Origin: Limoniibacter endophyticus | GTDB lineage: Bacteria > Pseudomonadota > Alphaproteobacteria > Rhizobiales > Rhizobiaceae | Assembly: GCF_014652835.1 (NCBI RefSeq) | Contig: NZ_BMZO01000011.1 | Span: forward strand, 1-64,000 | Direction: 5' to 3' | DNA: 64,000 bases | Shown: positions 1 to 9,330 of the stretch, piece after piece | Layout of the letters: each line of letters starts with the position of its first letter | How positions within the stretch are numbered: the stretch's first letter is position 1 | Position numbers and translations under genes: made by a program | The notes under the pieces: generated by a model | The model's database searches: none | Seen by the model: only the letters and a program-made list of their open reading frames with translations | Told to the model about the DNA's origin: nothing

Positions 1-63
1 AACGTGACCGATCGTGCCGATGTTAACGTGAGGCTTAGTGCGCTCAAATTTAGCCTTAGCCAT
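1..63 (-). CDS. tuf: Elongation factor Tu, 5' end only
   Basis: The reverse strand reads MAKAKFERTKPHVNIGTIGH, the near-invariant N-terminus of EF-Tu, up to the window edge. Only 21 codons are present; the rest, including the GTP-binding P-loop, lies outside. EF-Tu is the GTPase that delivers aminoacyl-tRNA to the ribosome. In many alphaproteobacteria one tuf copy follows tRNA-Tyr and tRNA-Gly. Here those tRNAs lie about 3.8 kb upstream on the same strand, with other genes between. Identification is firm; whether this is the tufA or the tufB copy cannot be told. Confidence 0.95.
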   Translation of the reverse strand, partial: MAKAKFERTKPHVNIGTIGHV

Positions 64-472
64 TGCTTATTCCCTTGGGCGGCATAGTTGCGATAGAGTC
101 CAGATGCGGCGCGCTTACCCATTCGGGCGGAAAAAAACAAGCTCTTTCGCTAGCTAGCCAGCCAAAAGCCTATTTTTGCACCGATACGGACACGAGTTCC
201 GGCGGAAGCGACGGCCCAAAACCGCCGGTCCGGCAACACTACCTATAGAGACAAGGCTCTGATAACAAGGCCCGAATGCGCACGACATGCGAATTTGCCG
301 GCTCGCGAGCCGAACTCGATGCATTCATGCGGCTTGCCGCGGTTACAAACTTGCGTTATCGGATTAGCCATTCACCGGACCCGACCCTGATCGGGTGGCT
401 CGACCCGGCGCCTATCCCCGGGACAACCCAAGCATCCTGCATCTTTCAGACCCACCCGAGCGGGGGCCGCCG
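64..472. other. Intergenic region upstream of tuf and sulP
   Basis: About 400 bases between divergent tuf and the SulP gene. It should hold both promoters. I found no clear -35/-10 pair and no convincing gene. GC-rich inverted repeats occur around 200-240, but none looks like a terminator. Confidence 0.4.
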
Positions 473-493
473 ATGCACTGTGAAACGGTTCAA

Positions 494-1972
494 ATGTCAT
501 CCTTCCATTCCATCCGTCGCGATTGGTTCTCCAATCCACGTGGCGACATCCTCTCAGGTATCCTCGTGGCACTCGCCCTGATTCCGGAGGCCATCGGCTT
601 TTCGATCATCGCGGGTGTCGATCCGCGCGTCGGCCTTTATGCATCCTTCTCGATTGCCGTAATTATTGCGCTCGTCGGTGGACGTCCCGCGATGATCTCG
701 GCCGCCACGGCTGCCATCGCCGTTCTCGTCGTACCGCTGGTTCGTGATCATGGCATCGACTACCTTTTTGCCGCTACCATCCTTATGGGCATATTGCAGG
801 TCGTTGCCGGTTTCCTGCGGCTCGATCTGCTGATGCAGTATGTCTCGCGCTCGGTCATCACAGGTTTCGTCAACGCGTTGGCCATCCTCATCTTTATGGC
901 GCAACTACCGCAACTCATCGACGTGACGCCCATCACCTATGTACTGGTGGCGGTTGCCCTGGCTATCATCTACATCCTGCCGCGCTTTACGCGGGTCGTT
1001 CCCTCGCCGTTGATCGCAATCATCGTGCTGACGGCATTCACGATTAGCCAGGGCACCGATGTGAACACGGTCGGCGATATGGGTGCGCTGCCCGACTCTT
1101 TGCCTGCCTTCCTTCTTCCAGACGTGCCGCTGACGCTAGAAACCTTGCAGATTATCTTCCCTTATTCACTGGCCATGGCGGCGGTCGGTCTTCTGGAATC
1201 CATGCTGACGGCGCAGATCGTCGACGAGATGACAGATACGCCCTCCGGCAAGCGTCGCGAGATTCGCGGGCAAGGCATCGCCAATTTCATCACCGGTTTT
1301 TTCGGCGGCATGGGCGGTTGCGCCATGATCGGTCAGTCGGTCATCAATGTGAAAGCCGGCGGACGCACACGCCTCTCAACGATGATCGCCGGCCTGTTTC
1401 TGCTCTTTCTTCTCGTGGTGCTCGGTCCTCTGGTTGCGCAGATTCCCATGCCTAGTCTCGTGGCTGTGATGATCATGGTTTCGATCGGCACGTTCAACTG
1501 GCGCTCAGTCGGCGAAATCAGGACCAACCCCTGGCAATCATCGGTTGTCATGCTGACGACTGTCGCCATCGTTGTGTGGACGCATAATCTGGCCGCTGGC
1601 GTTATCGCTGGTGTGCTGCTGTCGGGAATTTTCTTCGCCTCGAAGGTGAAACGCATGTTTGCCGTCGATTCCGAAAAGAAAGCCGATGGTACACGGGTCT
1701 ACACCGTTTCGGGGGCAATCTTCTTTGCCTCCTCGGAACGCTTTGTGGCCGCATTCGATTTCCAGGAAAGCGTTTCCAGGGTCATTATCGACGTAACACA
1801 CGCGCATTTTTGGGATATCACCAGTATCGGCGTACTGGACAAGGTCGTCGCGAAATTCCGCAATGGAGGCATATCGATCGAAATCGTTGGCCTGAACGAA
1901 GCAAGCGCGATGATGGTCGAGCGCTTTGCCACCTATGACAAGCCGGGAACTATGCCCCTCCCAATTCATTGA
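494..1972 (+). CDS. SulP family inorganic anion transporter with STAS domain
   Basis: A 492-residue inner-membrane carrier of the SulP/SLC26 family, which moves sulfate, bicarbonate or other anions. The N-terminal part has the family pattern of many hydrophobic helices, with the conserved opening [18 protein letters not shown] near residue 18. The last roughly 90 residues (about 402-490) form a STAS domain with the phosphorylation-type motif WDITS. Length is normal for bacterial SulP. The start at 494 is chosen because the family homology begins there; an ATG at 473 behind GGGGG is an alternative. The substrate cannot be read from the sequence. It stands alone, divergent from tuf. Confidence 0.9.
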   Translation: MSSFHSIRRDWFSNPRGDILSGILVALALIPEAIGFSIIAGVDPRVGLYASFSIAVIIALVGGRPAMISAATAAIAVLVVPLVRDHGIDYLFAATILMGILQVVAGFLRLDLLMQYVSRSVITGFVNALAILIFMAQLPQLIDVTPITYVLVAVALAIIYILPRFTRVVPSPLIAIIVLTAFTISQGTDVNTVGDMGALPDSLPAFLLPDVPLTLETLQIIFPYSLAMAAVGLLESMLTAQIVDEMTDTPSGKRREIRGQGIANFITGFFGGMGGCAMIGQSVINVKAGGRTRLSTMIAGLFLLFLLVVLGPLVAQIPMPSLVAVMIMVSIGTFNWRSVGEIRTNPWQSSVVMLTTVAIVVWTHNLAAGVIAGVLLSGIFFASKVKRMFAVDSEKKADGTRVYTVSGAIFFASSERFVAAFDFQESVSRVIIDVTHAHFWDITSIGVLDKVVAKFRNGGISIEIVGLNEASAMMVERFATYDKPGTMPLPIH

Positions 1973-2078
1973 TCAACCTGATGAAGAAGGCGATGAACAA
2001 AAGCGCCGCCACCTTCTTTCGCTCTACGAACTTTGTCCGCAACGATTAAGCCGCTATGAGACTGAAAAGGCATCGTCT

Positions 2079-2246
2079 TCAGGAAGATTTGCGCAGGGCA
2101 TCGCGGAGACTTCTCACTTTCCTTGCCGCGTCTTCTATTTTCTCACGGATCATCAGCCCCTCCTTGGCTTCAATAGCGAAGGCTATTGATTTTGCCGTGG
2201 CAAGAAGGGCCTCGATCTCGTTCAGGCGTATTTCATCCGAGCGCAT
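2079..2246 (-). CDS. Small hypothetical protein (55 aa), probable coiled coil
   Basis: A 55-residue reading frame beginning MRSDEIRLNEIEALLATAKS and ending LRDALRKSS. It is rich in Glu, Lys, Arg, Leu and Ala with heptad-like spacing, so a short helical or coiled-coil protein is likely. The start ATG has a good AAGGA ribosome-binding site about 7 bases upstream. It faces away from the small gene at 2361 and is convergent with the SulP gene. I do not recognise a family. Confidence 0.6.
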   Translation of the reverse strand: MRSDEIRLNEIEALLATAKSIAFAIEAKEGLMIREKIEDAARKVRSLRDALRKSS

Positions 2247-2360
2247 GTTTGTGTCCTTACCACGGAGTAGAAATTCCGTTCCGACAGCTATCGCGACGCT
2301 CTTTCTTGATCGCGCGCGTGGCTATGTTACCTTTCGATTTTCTTATAGGGGAGAAATGCC

Positions 2361-2546
2361 GTGCAAATTCATTTGAGAGGTATTGAGCTTGTCACCGAGC
2401 TCGCTGATGCGGCAGACCACCCCGATCATTTTTCAGAAGCCGATATGGCGAAGCTCCTGAAGGAGGCTTCCGAAGTGATCGCAGTATTGCTGGAACGCGA
2501 TATCGTTAAACTCCAGGCATCTGGGGACACCCGAATATCTGGCTAG
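2361..2546 (+). CDS. Small hypothetical protein (61 aa)
   Basis: Starts with GTG behind a strong AGGGGAG site (2347-2353). The product opens MQIHLRGIELVTELADAADH and is acidic and helical, without a signal peptide or membrane segment. It lies convergent to the Crp/Fnr gene and divergent from the 55-residue gene at 2079-2246. No family recognised. The ribosome-binding site and composition argue for a real gene. Confidence 0.6.
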   Translation: MQIHLRGIELVTELADAADHPDHFSEADMAKLLKEASEVIAVLLERDIVKLQASGDTRISG

Positions 2547-2603
2547 TCCTCCATAGTGGACCTGAGGGCGGTCTCGTACAGAACCACCCTGCTCCCAGCC
2601 AGT

Positions 2604-3392
2604 TCAGATTTTAGAAGCGATTTTCTTTTGTCCCGTCACGATAGAATCCAGCCTTGGCATGAAAGGTTCAGACGCTCCTTCCGGTGATTCCTCCCGAGTT
2701 TTCTGACCTATGAGACGTTCATACTCATTTTCCGGGACACCATAGGCATTTCCCGCAATGCGCTCGAGCTTGGCCCTGTCTCTTACGGTTATGAGACTGC
2801 GCTCTGCCTTGATGGCGCCAACTCCTTCCAGATGATGGGTCGAAACCGTCACGCTTGCCCGCCTCACCCCCAGCATCAATGCCAGAAACGCATGGGTAAG
2901 CGGAAGTTCATCTCCCAGTCGATCGCTGCACATCAACAACCAGCGCGCCAGGCGCTGATTGACTGGGTAGCGGCTATCGGCCAATGCCGTCGCGGCTATC
3001 TGAATCATGAAAACATGCGTGTAAAGCAAAAGCACGCGGTGAAATGCCGGACTGAGGCTGCAAGCTGCCTTCAGCTCTGCGGCAGATATGCGAAACGCTG
3101 CGCCGCCGGCCTGCATGAACGCCCGGTGAGGCGTTCTGTCTACGCCGAGTACAAGCGGAACTCCCGAAAACCCCTCCCATCCAGTGCATCCCACTTCCGT
3201 CTTCTTGCCGTCCCGGTTGGATACAATTTCCGACGAAAGGCCTTGAAGGAAAAAGTATGCGTAGGGGATCGGATGATCCGCTTCAAACAGTACCTGTCCC
3301 TGACGCAGAACGACCCGTTGAAAAAACGGATCTACAATCGCCCGGTCTTCGGGAGAGAGGGAGGATAGAAGTCCATTGTCTCTAACCAACAT
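2604..3392 (-). CDS. Crp/Fnr family transcriptional regulator
   Basis: 262 residues in the usual order: an N-terminal cyclic-nucleotide-binding-like beta-barrel (about 15-130, with the stretch VVLRQGQVLFEADHPIPYAY) and a C-terminal winged helix (about 150-225, with LMLGVRRASVTVSTHHLEGV as recognition region). No N-terminal Cys cluster of the Fnr type is seen, so the ligand is unknown. The start at 3392 is taken over an upstream extension because the domain begins right after it and the next gene is divergent about 100 bases away. The last 35 or so residues are a family-specific tail. Confidence 0.88.
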   Translation of the reverse strand: MLVRDNGLLSSLSPEDRAIVDPFFQRVVLRQGQVLFEADHPIPYAYFFLQGLSSEIVSNRDGKKTEVGCTGWEGFSGVPLVLGVDRTPHRAFMQAGGAAFRISAAELKAACSLSPAFHRVLLLYTHVFMIQIAATALADSRYPVNQRLARWLLMCSDRLGDELPLTHAFLALMLGVRRASVTVSTHHLEGVGAIKAERSLITVRDRAKLERIAGNAYGVPENEYERLIGQKTREESPEGASEPFMPRLDSIVTGQKKIASKI

Positions 3393-3493
3393 GGTCGCGT
3401 CACGCTCTCGCAAGATTTCCGTCTTAAAGGCACGAATGCGAACGGAACTTGTGAGGCGATCCAAGGTTCCGAGACCTGAACGGAGACAGACCG

Positions 3494-3730
3494 ATGCCTC
3501 GCTACTTTTTTCACATCCGGGACGGCGACACGCTGCAATACGACCTTGAAGGCGCCGACGCGCATACGCTCGACGAGGCTGAACAAGAGGCACGACTGGC
3601 TGCGCGGGAAATTCTGGCTGAGAAAATTCTGGCTGGCGACGTGATTGAGGGACAAAGCTTCGAGATCACGAATGAACACGGCACGGTATTGCGAACCGTC
3701 AAATTCCTCTCGGAGATGCGTCTATCATAA
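3494..3730 (+). CDS. DUF6894 family small protein
   Basis: 78 residues opening MPRYFFHIRDGDTLQYDLEG, the signature of the DUF6894 proteins that are abundant in Rhizobiales. The rest is helical and acidic and ends in a short beta-like segment. Function unknown. It is divergent from the Crp/Fnr gene and may share its control region. A GGAG site sits just upstream of the ATG. Confidence 0.8.
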   Translation: MPRYFFHIRDGDTLQYDLEGADAHTLDEAEQEARLAAREILAEKILAGDVIEGQSFEITNEHGTVLRTVKFLSEMRLS

Positions 3731-3830
3731 TCAGTGAAGCCCTTGGCATTCGGTCGAATCGCCGATCCGCAGGAAGCACGGCTCTCCAGGCTTCGATGCG
3801 CCAGAATCTCATCAATTTTGGGGAAAGTGC

Positions 3831-3904
3831 TGGAGCGGGTAGCGGGAATCGAACCCGCGTATTCAGCTTGGAAGGCTGCTGCTCTACCATTGAGCTATAC
3901 CCGC
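3831..3904 (-). tRNA. tRNA-Gly (anticodon TCC)
   Basis: The reverse strand folds as a complete cloverleaf. The acceptor stem GCGGGTA pairs with TACCCGC, the anticodon loop is CTTCCAA, the T-arm is GCGGGTTCGATTCCCGC, and CCA is encoded. It follows tRNA-Tyr by about 32 bases on the same strand, so the two are probably one transcript. Confidence 0.97.
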
Positions 3905-3936
3905 GCTCGCCTTGCACACTATCGGAGAAAGGCAGA

Positions 3937-4021
3937 TGGTGGAAGAGGTTGGATTCGAACCAACGTAGACTGAGTCAACGGATTTACAGTCCGTCCCCTT
4001 TAACCACTCGGGCACTCTTCC
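3937..4021 (-). tRNA. tRNA-Tyr (anticodon GTA)
   Basis: An 85-base type II tRNA on the reverse strand. The acceptor stem GGAAGAG pairs with CTCTTCC, the anticodon is GTA in loop CTGTAAA, there is a long variable arm, the T-arm is GTTGGTTCGAATCCAAC, and CCA is encoded. It is first of a Tyr-Gly pair and divergent from rlmB. Confidence 0.97.
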
Positions 4022-4198
4022 GCCTGCCGTTCCTGCTTTACTTGCCGCCGTTTAAGGCAGCCCGTTGCAAGTCCGTGGGGGGCCTTATGGCGATATGCGC
4101 TGCTCGTGTCAACTGTCCGGCAAAGGGATTTTTGGGAAAATCGCAGAAAAGAAAATCCCCATGTGCAAAAGCCCGTTCTGGCGCTATGTAACAGCATC

Positions 4199-5032
4199 AT
4201 GACCGACAAATTCAAAAAACAACGCAAGGACTTCGCGCCGAAGTCAGACCGCACCGCCCGCCCGCCCCGTCATGCGAGCAAGCCCGGCTTTCGCGGTGGA
4301 TACGGCCGTGAGGACAATGACGGCCCTGTACGGATCTACGGCTTGCATAGCGTTCGCGCCGTGCTCGACAATCCGCGCCGCAAGATCAAGCGCCTGCTCG
4401 TGACGCGCAATGCCATGGCCCGGCTTGAAATCGCCGAAGGCCAGAAATTCAAGTTCCCTGTCGAAATGGTCGAGCCTCGTGCGCTTGATAAATTGCTTGG
4501 CTCGGAGGCGGTTCATCAGGGCGCCATGGTCGAGGCTGAGCCGCTGGTTCCCAAGCCGCTCAAATCCCTCGGCGATACGAGAATCGTTGTCGTGCTGGAC
4601 GAGGTTACAGATCCGCACAATGTCGGCGCCGTCATGCGTTCGGCCGTCGCGTTCAATGCAGGCGCACTGATTACTACCAGCCGCAACAGCCCCAATGAAA
4701 CCGGCGTACTCGCGAAATCGGCTTCCGGTGCGCTTGAATTTATCGACCTGATCGAGGTGCGAAATCTTGCTCAGGCACTGGAGGAACTCACCTTTCAGGG
4801 TTTTCAGACCGTCGGGCTGGATTCGGAAGGTCCCGCTATCCTCGAGGAAACTTACAAGGGCGACAAGATCGCGCTCGTCCTCGGTTCCGAAGGCAAGGGG
4901 CTACGCCAGAAGACGCGCCAAACGGTCGGTGCGCTCGCACGTCTCGATATGCCGGGAGAGATTCGTTCCCTCAACGTTTCCAACGCAGCTGCGCTGGCGC
5001 TGTATACAGCGCATGTGCATCTGACACGATGA
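4199..5032 (+). CDS. rlmB: 23S rRNA (guanosine-2'-O-)-methyltransferase, TrmH/SpoU family
   Basis: 277 residues. The N-terminal substrate-binding domain (about 40-115, from the IYGLHSVRAVLDNPRRKIK stretch) is followed by a SPOUT knot. The knot has the three family motifs: LDEVTDPHNVGAVMRSAVAF, ALVLGSEGKGLRQ and LNVSNAAALALY. RlmB methylates G2251 in the ribosomal P-loop using S-adenosylmethionine. A basic N-terminal tail of about 40 residues is present, as is common in Rhizobiales. The ATG at 4199 is chosen over an in-frame upstream one because the upstream part has no family character. It is divergent from tRNA-Tyr. Confidence 0.92.
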   Translation: MTDKFKKQRKDFAPKSDRTARPPRHASKPGFRGGYGREDNDGPVRIYGLHSVRAVLDNPRRKIKRLLVTRNAMARLEIAEGQKFKFPVEMVEPRALDKLLGSEAVHQGAMVEAEPLVPKPLKSLGDTRIVVVLDEVTDPHNVGAVMRSAVAFNAGALITTSRNSPNETGVLAKSASGALEFIDLIEVRNLAQALEELTFQGFQTVGLDSEGPAILEETYKGDKIALVLGSEGKGLRQKTRQTVGALARLDMPGEIRSLNVSNAAALALYTAHVHLTR

Positions 5033-5038
5033 TCGCAA

Positions 5039-5067
5039 CCCGGAGCAGTCCGAGGACACGCTCCGGG
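5039..5067. terminator. Hairpin between rlmB and the DUF2171 gene
   Basis: An 8-bp inverted repeat, CCCGGAGC ... GCTCCGGG, sits in the 45-base gap between two convergent genes. There is no strong T-run on either side, so termination is inferred from placement. Confidence 0.4.
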
Positions 5068-5077
5068 CCGCGTCAGA

Positions 5078-5320
5078 CTATTTCTCTTCTTCAAAAGTGA
5101 CGGCGACGTCACCATTGGCAGATAGTCGTACCTTGTCGCCCTCGATATCAGCGACCAGACCGAGCGAAATATAATGGTGGTGGCCCTTGTGGCTGCCTTC
5201 GCCGCTGTCCTTCTTGGTCAGCTTGATGCGGTCGCCCTCGACACGATCGACTGTCCCCACATGCACGCCGTCTGCACCGATAACTTCCGCATGCTCCTTG
5301 ATCGCAGCTTTGTCCACCAT
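5078..5320 (-). CDS. DUF2171 domain protein
   Basis: 80 residues opening MVDKAAIKEHAEVIGADGVH and containing VGTVDRVEGDRIKLTKKDSG, the pattern of DUF2171. These are small, PRC-barrel-like proteins of unknown function, frequent in Alphaproteobacteria. A Gly-His-rich stretch (SHKGHHHY) is present near residue 43. The ATG has AAGGAG 7 bases upstream. It is convergent with rlmB. Confidence 0.8.
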   Translation of the reverse strand: MVDKAAIKEHAEVIGADGVHVGTVDRVEGDRIKLTKKDSGEGSHKGHHHYISLGLVADIEGDKVRLSANGDVAVTFEEEK

Positions 5321-5508
5321 TGCTCGTCTCCTTGTTGATCGAGTTACAGTAACGCATAACCTATGCTTTGGATGCACTGTGTAAAATGGCGATGGGAACG
5401 CGCCTCGAGCCCTCTCCCACATTGAAGAAACTCGCCATTCATGCGTTTATTTCTTCTGATATTCGAGCAGTAGATCGATACTCGAATTTGAATCAGAGAG
5501 GGAAAATC

Positions 5509-5751
5509 ATGGGCATAGGCTGGATTGCAGCAATCATCATTGGCGGGCTTGCAGGCTGGATCGCCTCGAATTTCATGAAGAGCGATACCGGCGTCATCGT
5601 AAATATTATTCTGGGTATCGTCGGCGCGTCAATTGCCAGCTTCCTGTTTGGCCTTTTGGGCGTTAGCTTCGCCGGATGGCTCGGCTATCTCGTTGCGGGC
5701 TTCCTCGGTGCCTGTATCCTGATCTGGCTTGGGCGAGCCATTCGGCGATAG
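5509..5751 (+). CDS. GlsB/YeaQ/YmgE family stress-response membrane protein
   Basis: 80 residues, nearly all hydrophobic, in three predicted membrane helices. The Gly-rich pattern IIGGLAGWIAS, GIVGASIASFLFGLLG and LVAGFLGACILIWLGRAIRR is typical of the transglycosylase-associated (YeaQ/YmgE) family. These are small inner-membrane proteins linked to stress responses in other bacteria; the molecular role is not established. The start is the ATG behind GAGAGGG. It is convergent with thrS, with a shared terminator. Confidence 0.88.
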   Translation: MGIGWIAAIIIGGLAGWIASNFMKSDTGVIVNIILGIVGASIASFLFGLLGVSFAGWLGYLVAGFLGACILIWLGRAIRR

Positions 5752-5849
5752 ACTTGGGGACGGTGCGCTGGCGGGAACAACAGCATTCCGCTGGTCAAGC
5801 AATCATGATCAAGCGATCAGCTATTTGTGCTATTCACTGTTCCCAAAAT

Positions 5850-5879
5850 CAAAACGGGGGCCTTGAGACCCCCGTTTTG
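5850..5879. terminator. Bidirectional rho-independent terminator (thrS / GlsB-like gene)
   Basis: A perfect 11-bp inverted repeat, CAAAACGGGGG with CCCCCGTTTTG, and an 8-base loop. The stem ends in A/T runs, so it can work from both sides. Confidence 0.85.
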
Positions 5880-5886
5880 TATTGCT

Positions 5887-7872
5887 TTACCGGCCTGCTT
5901 TCGCTGCCTTCTTCTTCGCCAGATCGGGAGGCGTTGCCTCGTCCTTCAGCATAGCGATCGCGTCGGCAAGACCCATGGAAGCCTGATCGCGCGAGCCGAA
6001 GCGACGCAGATTGACTGTTTCCTCTTCCGCCTCACGCTTGCCGCAGACGAGAATGACCGGCACCTTGGTCAGCGAATGTTCGCGGACCTTGTAATTGATC
6101 TTCTCGTTACGCAGATCGAGATCGACGGTAAGTCCCGCTTCCTTCAACTCGGCTGCGACCCGGCGCGCATAATCGTCGGCATCAGACGTAATAGTCGCCA
6201 CGACCACTTGCATAGGTGCGAACCAGAGCGGGAAGCTGCCTGCGAAGTTCTCGATCAGAATGCCAAGGAAGCGCTCCATGGAGCCACAAATGGCACGATG
6301 GATCATCACCGGCTGCTTCTTTTCGGAGTCGCTGTCGATATAGAAGGCACCGAACCGTTCCGGCAGGTTGAAATCAACCTGCGTGGTACCGCACTGCCAT
6401 TCGCGGCCGATTGCATCACGCAGCGTATATTCGAACTTCGGACCGTAGAAAGCGCCCTCGCCCGGCAGAATGTCTATCTTGATGCGACCGCCCGACTGAG
6501 CCTCGATCTTCTTCAAGACCTCCATCATCACGCTTTCGGCACGATCCCAAAGCGCATCGTCGCCAACGCGCTTTTCGGGACGGGTGGAGAGCTTGACGAC
6601 AATTTCTTTGAAACCGAAATCCTCATAGACGGAGAGGATCAAGTCGTTGATCTTCAGGCACTCGGCTTCCATCTGCTCGTCGGTGCAGAAGATGTGTGCG
6701 TCGTCCTGAGTGAAACCGCGCACCCGCATCAGGCCATGCAAGGCACCTGACGGCTCGTAACGATGCACATTGCCGAACTCGGCAAGGCGGATCGGCAAAT
6801 CACGATAGCTCTTCAGGCCATGCTTGAAGATTTGCACGTGGCCCGGGCAATTCATCGGCTTGAGCGCAAAGACGCGCTTGTCTTCAGCGTCCTTGTCCGC
6901 GCATTGGACCGAGAACATGTTCTCCTTGTACCAGTCCCAGTGGCCGGAGGTTTGCCACAGTGAGGAGTCCAGCACCTGCGGCGCATTCACTTCCTCATAG
7001 TCGCCATCAAGGCGGCGACGCATATAGGAGGTCAGGTTCTGGAACATCTTCCAGCCCTTGGAGTGCCAGAAGACGACCCCCGGTCCCTCTTCCTGGAAAT
7101 GGAACAGATCCATCTCCCGACCGAGCTTGCGATGATCGCGCTTCTCCGCCTCTTCCAGCATATGAAGATAGTCGTCAAGCTGAGCCTGATCGGCAAAGGC
7201 CGTTCCGTAGATGCGCGTCAGCATCGGGTTGTTCGCGTCGCCGCGCCAGTATGCGCCGGCAACCTTCATCAGCTTGAATGCGTTGCCGATCTGGCCGGTC
7301 GAAGCCATATGCGGACCACGGCAGAGATCGAACCAGTCGCCCTGATAATAGATCTTCAGGTCCTGATCGGCCGGAATCGCATCGATCAGTTCGACCTTGT
7401 AGGCTTCGCCCTTATCCGAAAATACCTGCTTGGCCTGATCGCGTGGCCAGACCTGCTTGGTGAACGGAGCATTGCGGGCGATGATCTCGCGCATCTTCTT
7501 TTCAATGACCGGCAGATCATCGAGGGTGAAAGGCGTTTCGCGGGCGAAATCATAGTAGAAACCGTTCTCGATAACGGGACCGATAGTCACCTGCGTATCC
7601 GGCCAAAGTTCCTGCACGGCTTCTGCAAGGACATGGGCGGTGTCGTGGCGGATAAGTTCCAGCGCGCGCGGATCATCACGCGTCATGATCTCGACACGCC
7701 CGGACGCACCGAGCGTATCGGAAAGATCACGCACAGTACCATCCATGACATAAGCCACGGCCTTCTTGGCCAGCGACTTCGAAATGGAAGCGGCAAGTTC
7801 GGCACCGGTCATGTTCGCGTCATACTCGCGAATGGACCCATCCGGAAATGTAAGGGAAACGGCTTCAGACAT
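5887..7872 (-). CDS. thrS: Threonyl-tRNA synthetase
   Basis: 661 residues. The order is a TGS domain (about 1-65), the SAD editing domain (from about residue 80; [10 protein letters not shown] carries the HxxxH motif), the class II catalytic core and the C-terminal anticodon-binding domain. The core has motif 2 around [20 protein letters not shown], the zinc-ligand region with [10 protein letters not shown], and motif 3 near the end. It charges tRNA-Thr in the cytoplasm. The start is the ATG at 7872, where the TGS domain begins; an in-frame ATG nine codons upstream is less likely. It is a single gene with a terminator just past its stop. Confidence 0.97.
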   Translation of the reverse strand: MSEAVSLTFPDGSIREYDANMTGAELAASISKSLAKKAVAYVMDGTVRDLSDTLGASGRVEIMTRDDPRALELIRHDTAHVLAEAVQELWPDTQVTIGPVIENGFYYDFARETPFTLDDLPVIEKKMREIIARNAPFTKQVWPRDQAKQVFSDKGEAYKVELIDAIPADQDLKIYYQGDWFDLCRGPHMASTGQIGNAFKLMKVAGAYWRGDANNPMLTRIYGTAFADQAQLDDYLHMLEEAEKRDHRKLGREMDLFHFQEEGPGVVFWHSKGWKMFQNLTSYMRRRLDGDYEEVNAPQVLDSSLWQTSGHWDWYKENMFSVQCADKDAEDKRVFALKPMNCPGHVQIFKHGLKSYRDLPIRLAEFGNVHRYEPSGALHGLMRVRGFTQDDAHIFCTDEQMEAECLKINDLILSVYEDFGFKEIVVKLSTRPEKRVGDDALWDRAESVMMEVLKKIEAQSGGRIKIDILPGEGAFYGPKFEYTLRDAIGREWQCGTTQVDFNLPERFGAFYIDSDSEKKQPVMIHRAICGSMERFLGILIENFAGSFPLWFAPMQVVVATITSDADDYARRVAAELKEAGLTVDLDLRNEKINYKVREHSLTKVPVILVCGKREAEEETVNLRRFGSRDQASMGLADAIAMLKDEATPPDLAKKKAAKAGR

Positions 7873-8080
7873 TGTGTTCATCCTATCCAATCCCGCCAAC
7901 GAGCGCGGGTGGTTCTTCTGGGTATATTGGGACTAAGCAAGCGCTTACTTACTCCGGGGTTGGTTAAGACGTTTGGATCACGATGTAAAGTACGCGCTGA
8001 GCCAGCGCTTCCCTGCTTCAGATATCTGGAAATCTTACGGTATCGTCGCTGGCAAATGCGTTCCAAAGTAACCGGATATT

Positions 8081-8476
8081 CTATCGTGCCTTGCCGGGTT
8101 TCTTCTTTGCGACATTCAGCGCGATCGCCGCCCGGACCAGCGCGACCAGCGCGTCCTCCTCGATCACGGTGCCTTCGTGCAGGTCGATCGCGCGCCGGAC
8201 ATTGCCTTCAAGGCTCGAATTGAAGAGTTTTTGCGGATCAGGCAAGGACGCCCCCTTTGGGAAGGTCATCTTTACCGCCGTCTTATAGACCTCACCCGTG
8301 CAGATAATCCCATTGTGCTCCCACACAGGTACGCCGCGCCATTTCACCGCCTCGACTATGTCCGGATCGGCGCTCTTGATGATCCGCCGGATGACCGCCA
8401 AGGTCTCGCGTCGCCAGTCGCCCAGCGCTGCAATCTTCTCGTCGATCAGATCTGCGGCAACTTTTTCTTGGGCCAT
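8081..8476 (-). CDS. DUF1801 domain protein (second of a pair)
   Basis: 131 residues with the DUF1801 pattern: LAVIRRIIKSADPDIVEAVK, then WEHNGIICTGEVYKTAVKMT. The stop codon of the upstream DUF1801 gene overlaps this ATG by one base (TGATG), so the two are translationally coupled. The family is small, cytoplasmic and of unknown function; some members are annotated as iron-chaperone-like on structural grounds. A GTG one codon upstream is an alternative start. Confidence 0.82.
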   Translation of the reverse strand: MAQEKVAADLIDEKIAALGDWRRETLAVIRRIIKSADPDIVEAVKWRGVPVWEHNGIICTGEVYKTAVKMTFPKGASLPDPQKLFNSSLEGNVRRAIDLHEGTVIEEDALVALVRAAIALNVAKKKPGKAR

Positions 8477-8886
8477 CACATTTTTTCGCCGGGTAGCTTG
8501 CTGGCCTGCGATATCCAGTCCTTGAACTGGCCCTCGTCAAACACCTCACCTTCGTAGATATGCAGATAACGGACTTTCGCCTGCTTGGAAGGAACCGGCG
8601 GTTCAGGAACGAGCGCAGCACCATTATGAAAGGCAATTTTCAGATATTTGGTGAAGCAGTGGAAGCTCGCAAACCACGTCTTTCCATCCATTCCATAGAG
8701 CGGTGAGTTCCATTTCACCGCCTTTTGCACATCCGGCACAGTCTGGGAAATCAGCGTATCGACCTTGCGCGCCACATCCCTTTTCCAGCCCGGGATCGCC
8801 TGGATATAGAACTGTACGGGAGCGTCTCCCTCACCTTTTGGAATCTGCGGATTGTCGCCTGCAAGAAGTTTAGGCTTGTCGGCCAT
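8476..8886 (-). CDS. DUF1801 domain protein (first of a pair)
   Basis: 136 residues with the core motif DVQKAVKWNSPLYGMDGKTW and the family segment WFASFHCFTKYLKIAFHNGA. It is upstream of and coupled to the second DUF1801 gene; both share the lysine-tryptophan core (VKW). The start is the ATG of MADKPKLLAG, preceded by a GGGAGG site. Function unknown. Confidence 0.82.
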   Translation of the reverse strand: MADKPKLLAGDNPQIPKGEGDAPVQFYIQAIPGWKRDVARKVDTLISQTVPDVQKAVKWNSPLYGMDGKTWFASFHCFTKYLKIAFHNGAALVPEPPVPSKQAKVRYLHIYEGEVFDEGQFKDWISQASKLPGEKM

Positions 8887-9011
8887 CGATCTCCCTCCCA
8901 ATTCAGTGACAAGATTAGCCGATTTTCAGAAACGGTACAGATCGTCCTTCACATAGCGATTCACGTTTCTCATAAAAAGAATCATGATCTTTATGCAAGT
9001 TGTTGAAATTA

Positions 9012-9329
9012 TTATTTCAATGGCCTCCAGTATCGCCATGGTGCCCACCATTTCAGCCGCTGCGGAAGGACTTCCGGCACCGGATCGTGACCATGACTGC
9101 CGAACGGACCGCAACGCATGACGCGAAAGCCTCCCATGAAACCGCCTGCCCATAGGCCATGGCGAGCGATCGCTTCATAGGCATATTCCGAGCAGGTTGG
9201 CAGGTGGCGGCAGGAATTGCCAACGAAGCCGGAGAGTGTCAATTGATAGAACCGGACAAAACCGGTGCCCAGTATACGTCCCGGCGTCTTTTTCCATTGT
9301 CCTTCAAAATTGCGGCTGCGTTTTATCAT
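9012..9329 (-). CDS. yidD: Membrane protein insertion efficiency factor YidD
   Basis: 105 residues with the YidD signature FYQLTLSGFVGNSCRHLPTC followed by SEYAYEAIARHGLWAGG and RCGPFGSHGHDPVP. Both family cysteines are present. YidD is a small membrane-associated protein that assists YidC-dependent insertion. In this order it often sits beside the IscU-like gene, as here: its ATG follows the upstream stop by one base. The family's usual length is 70-115. Confidence 0.9.
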   Translation of the reverse strand: MIKRSRNFEGQWKKTPGRILGTGFVRFYQLTLSGFVGNSCRHLPTCSEYAYEAIARHGLWAGGFMGGFRVMRCGPFGSHGHDPVPEVLPQRLKWWAPWRYWRPLK

Positions 9330-9330
9330 A

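Noticed and set aside
7063-8223. Plus-strand open frame opposite thrS running into the downstream gap
   Set aside because: Shadow of thrS; the part beyond thrS has no coding character.
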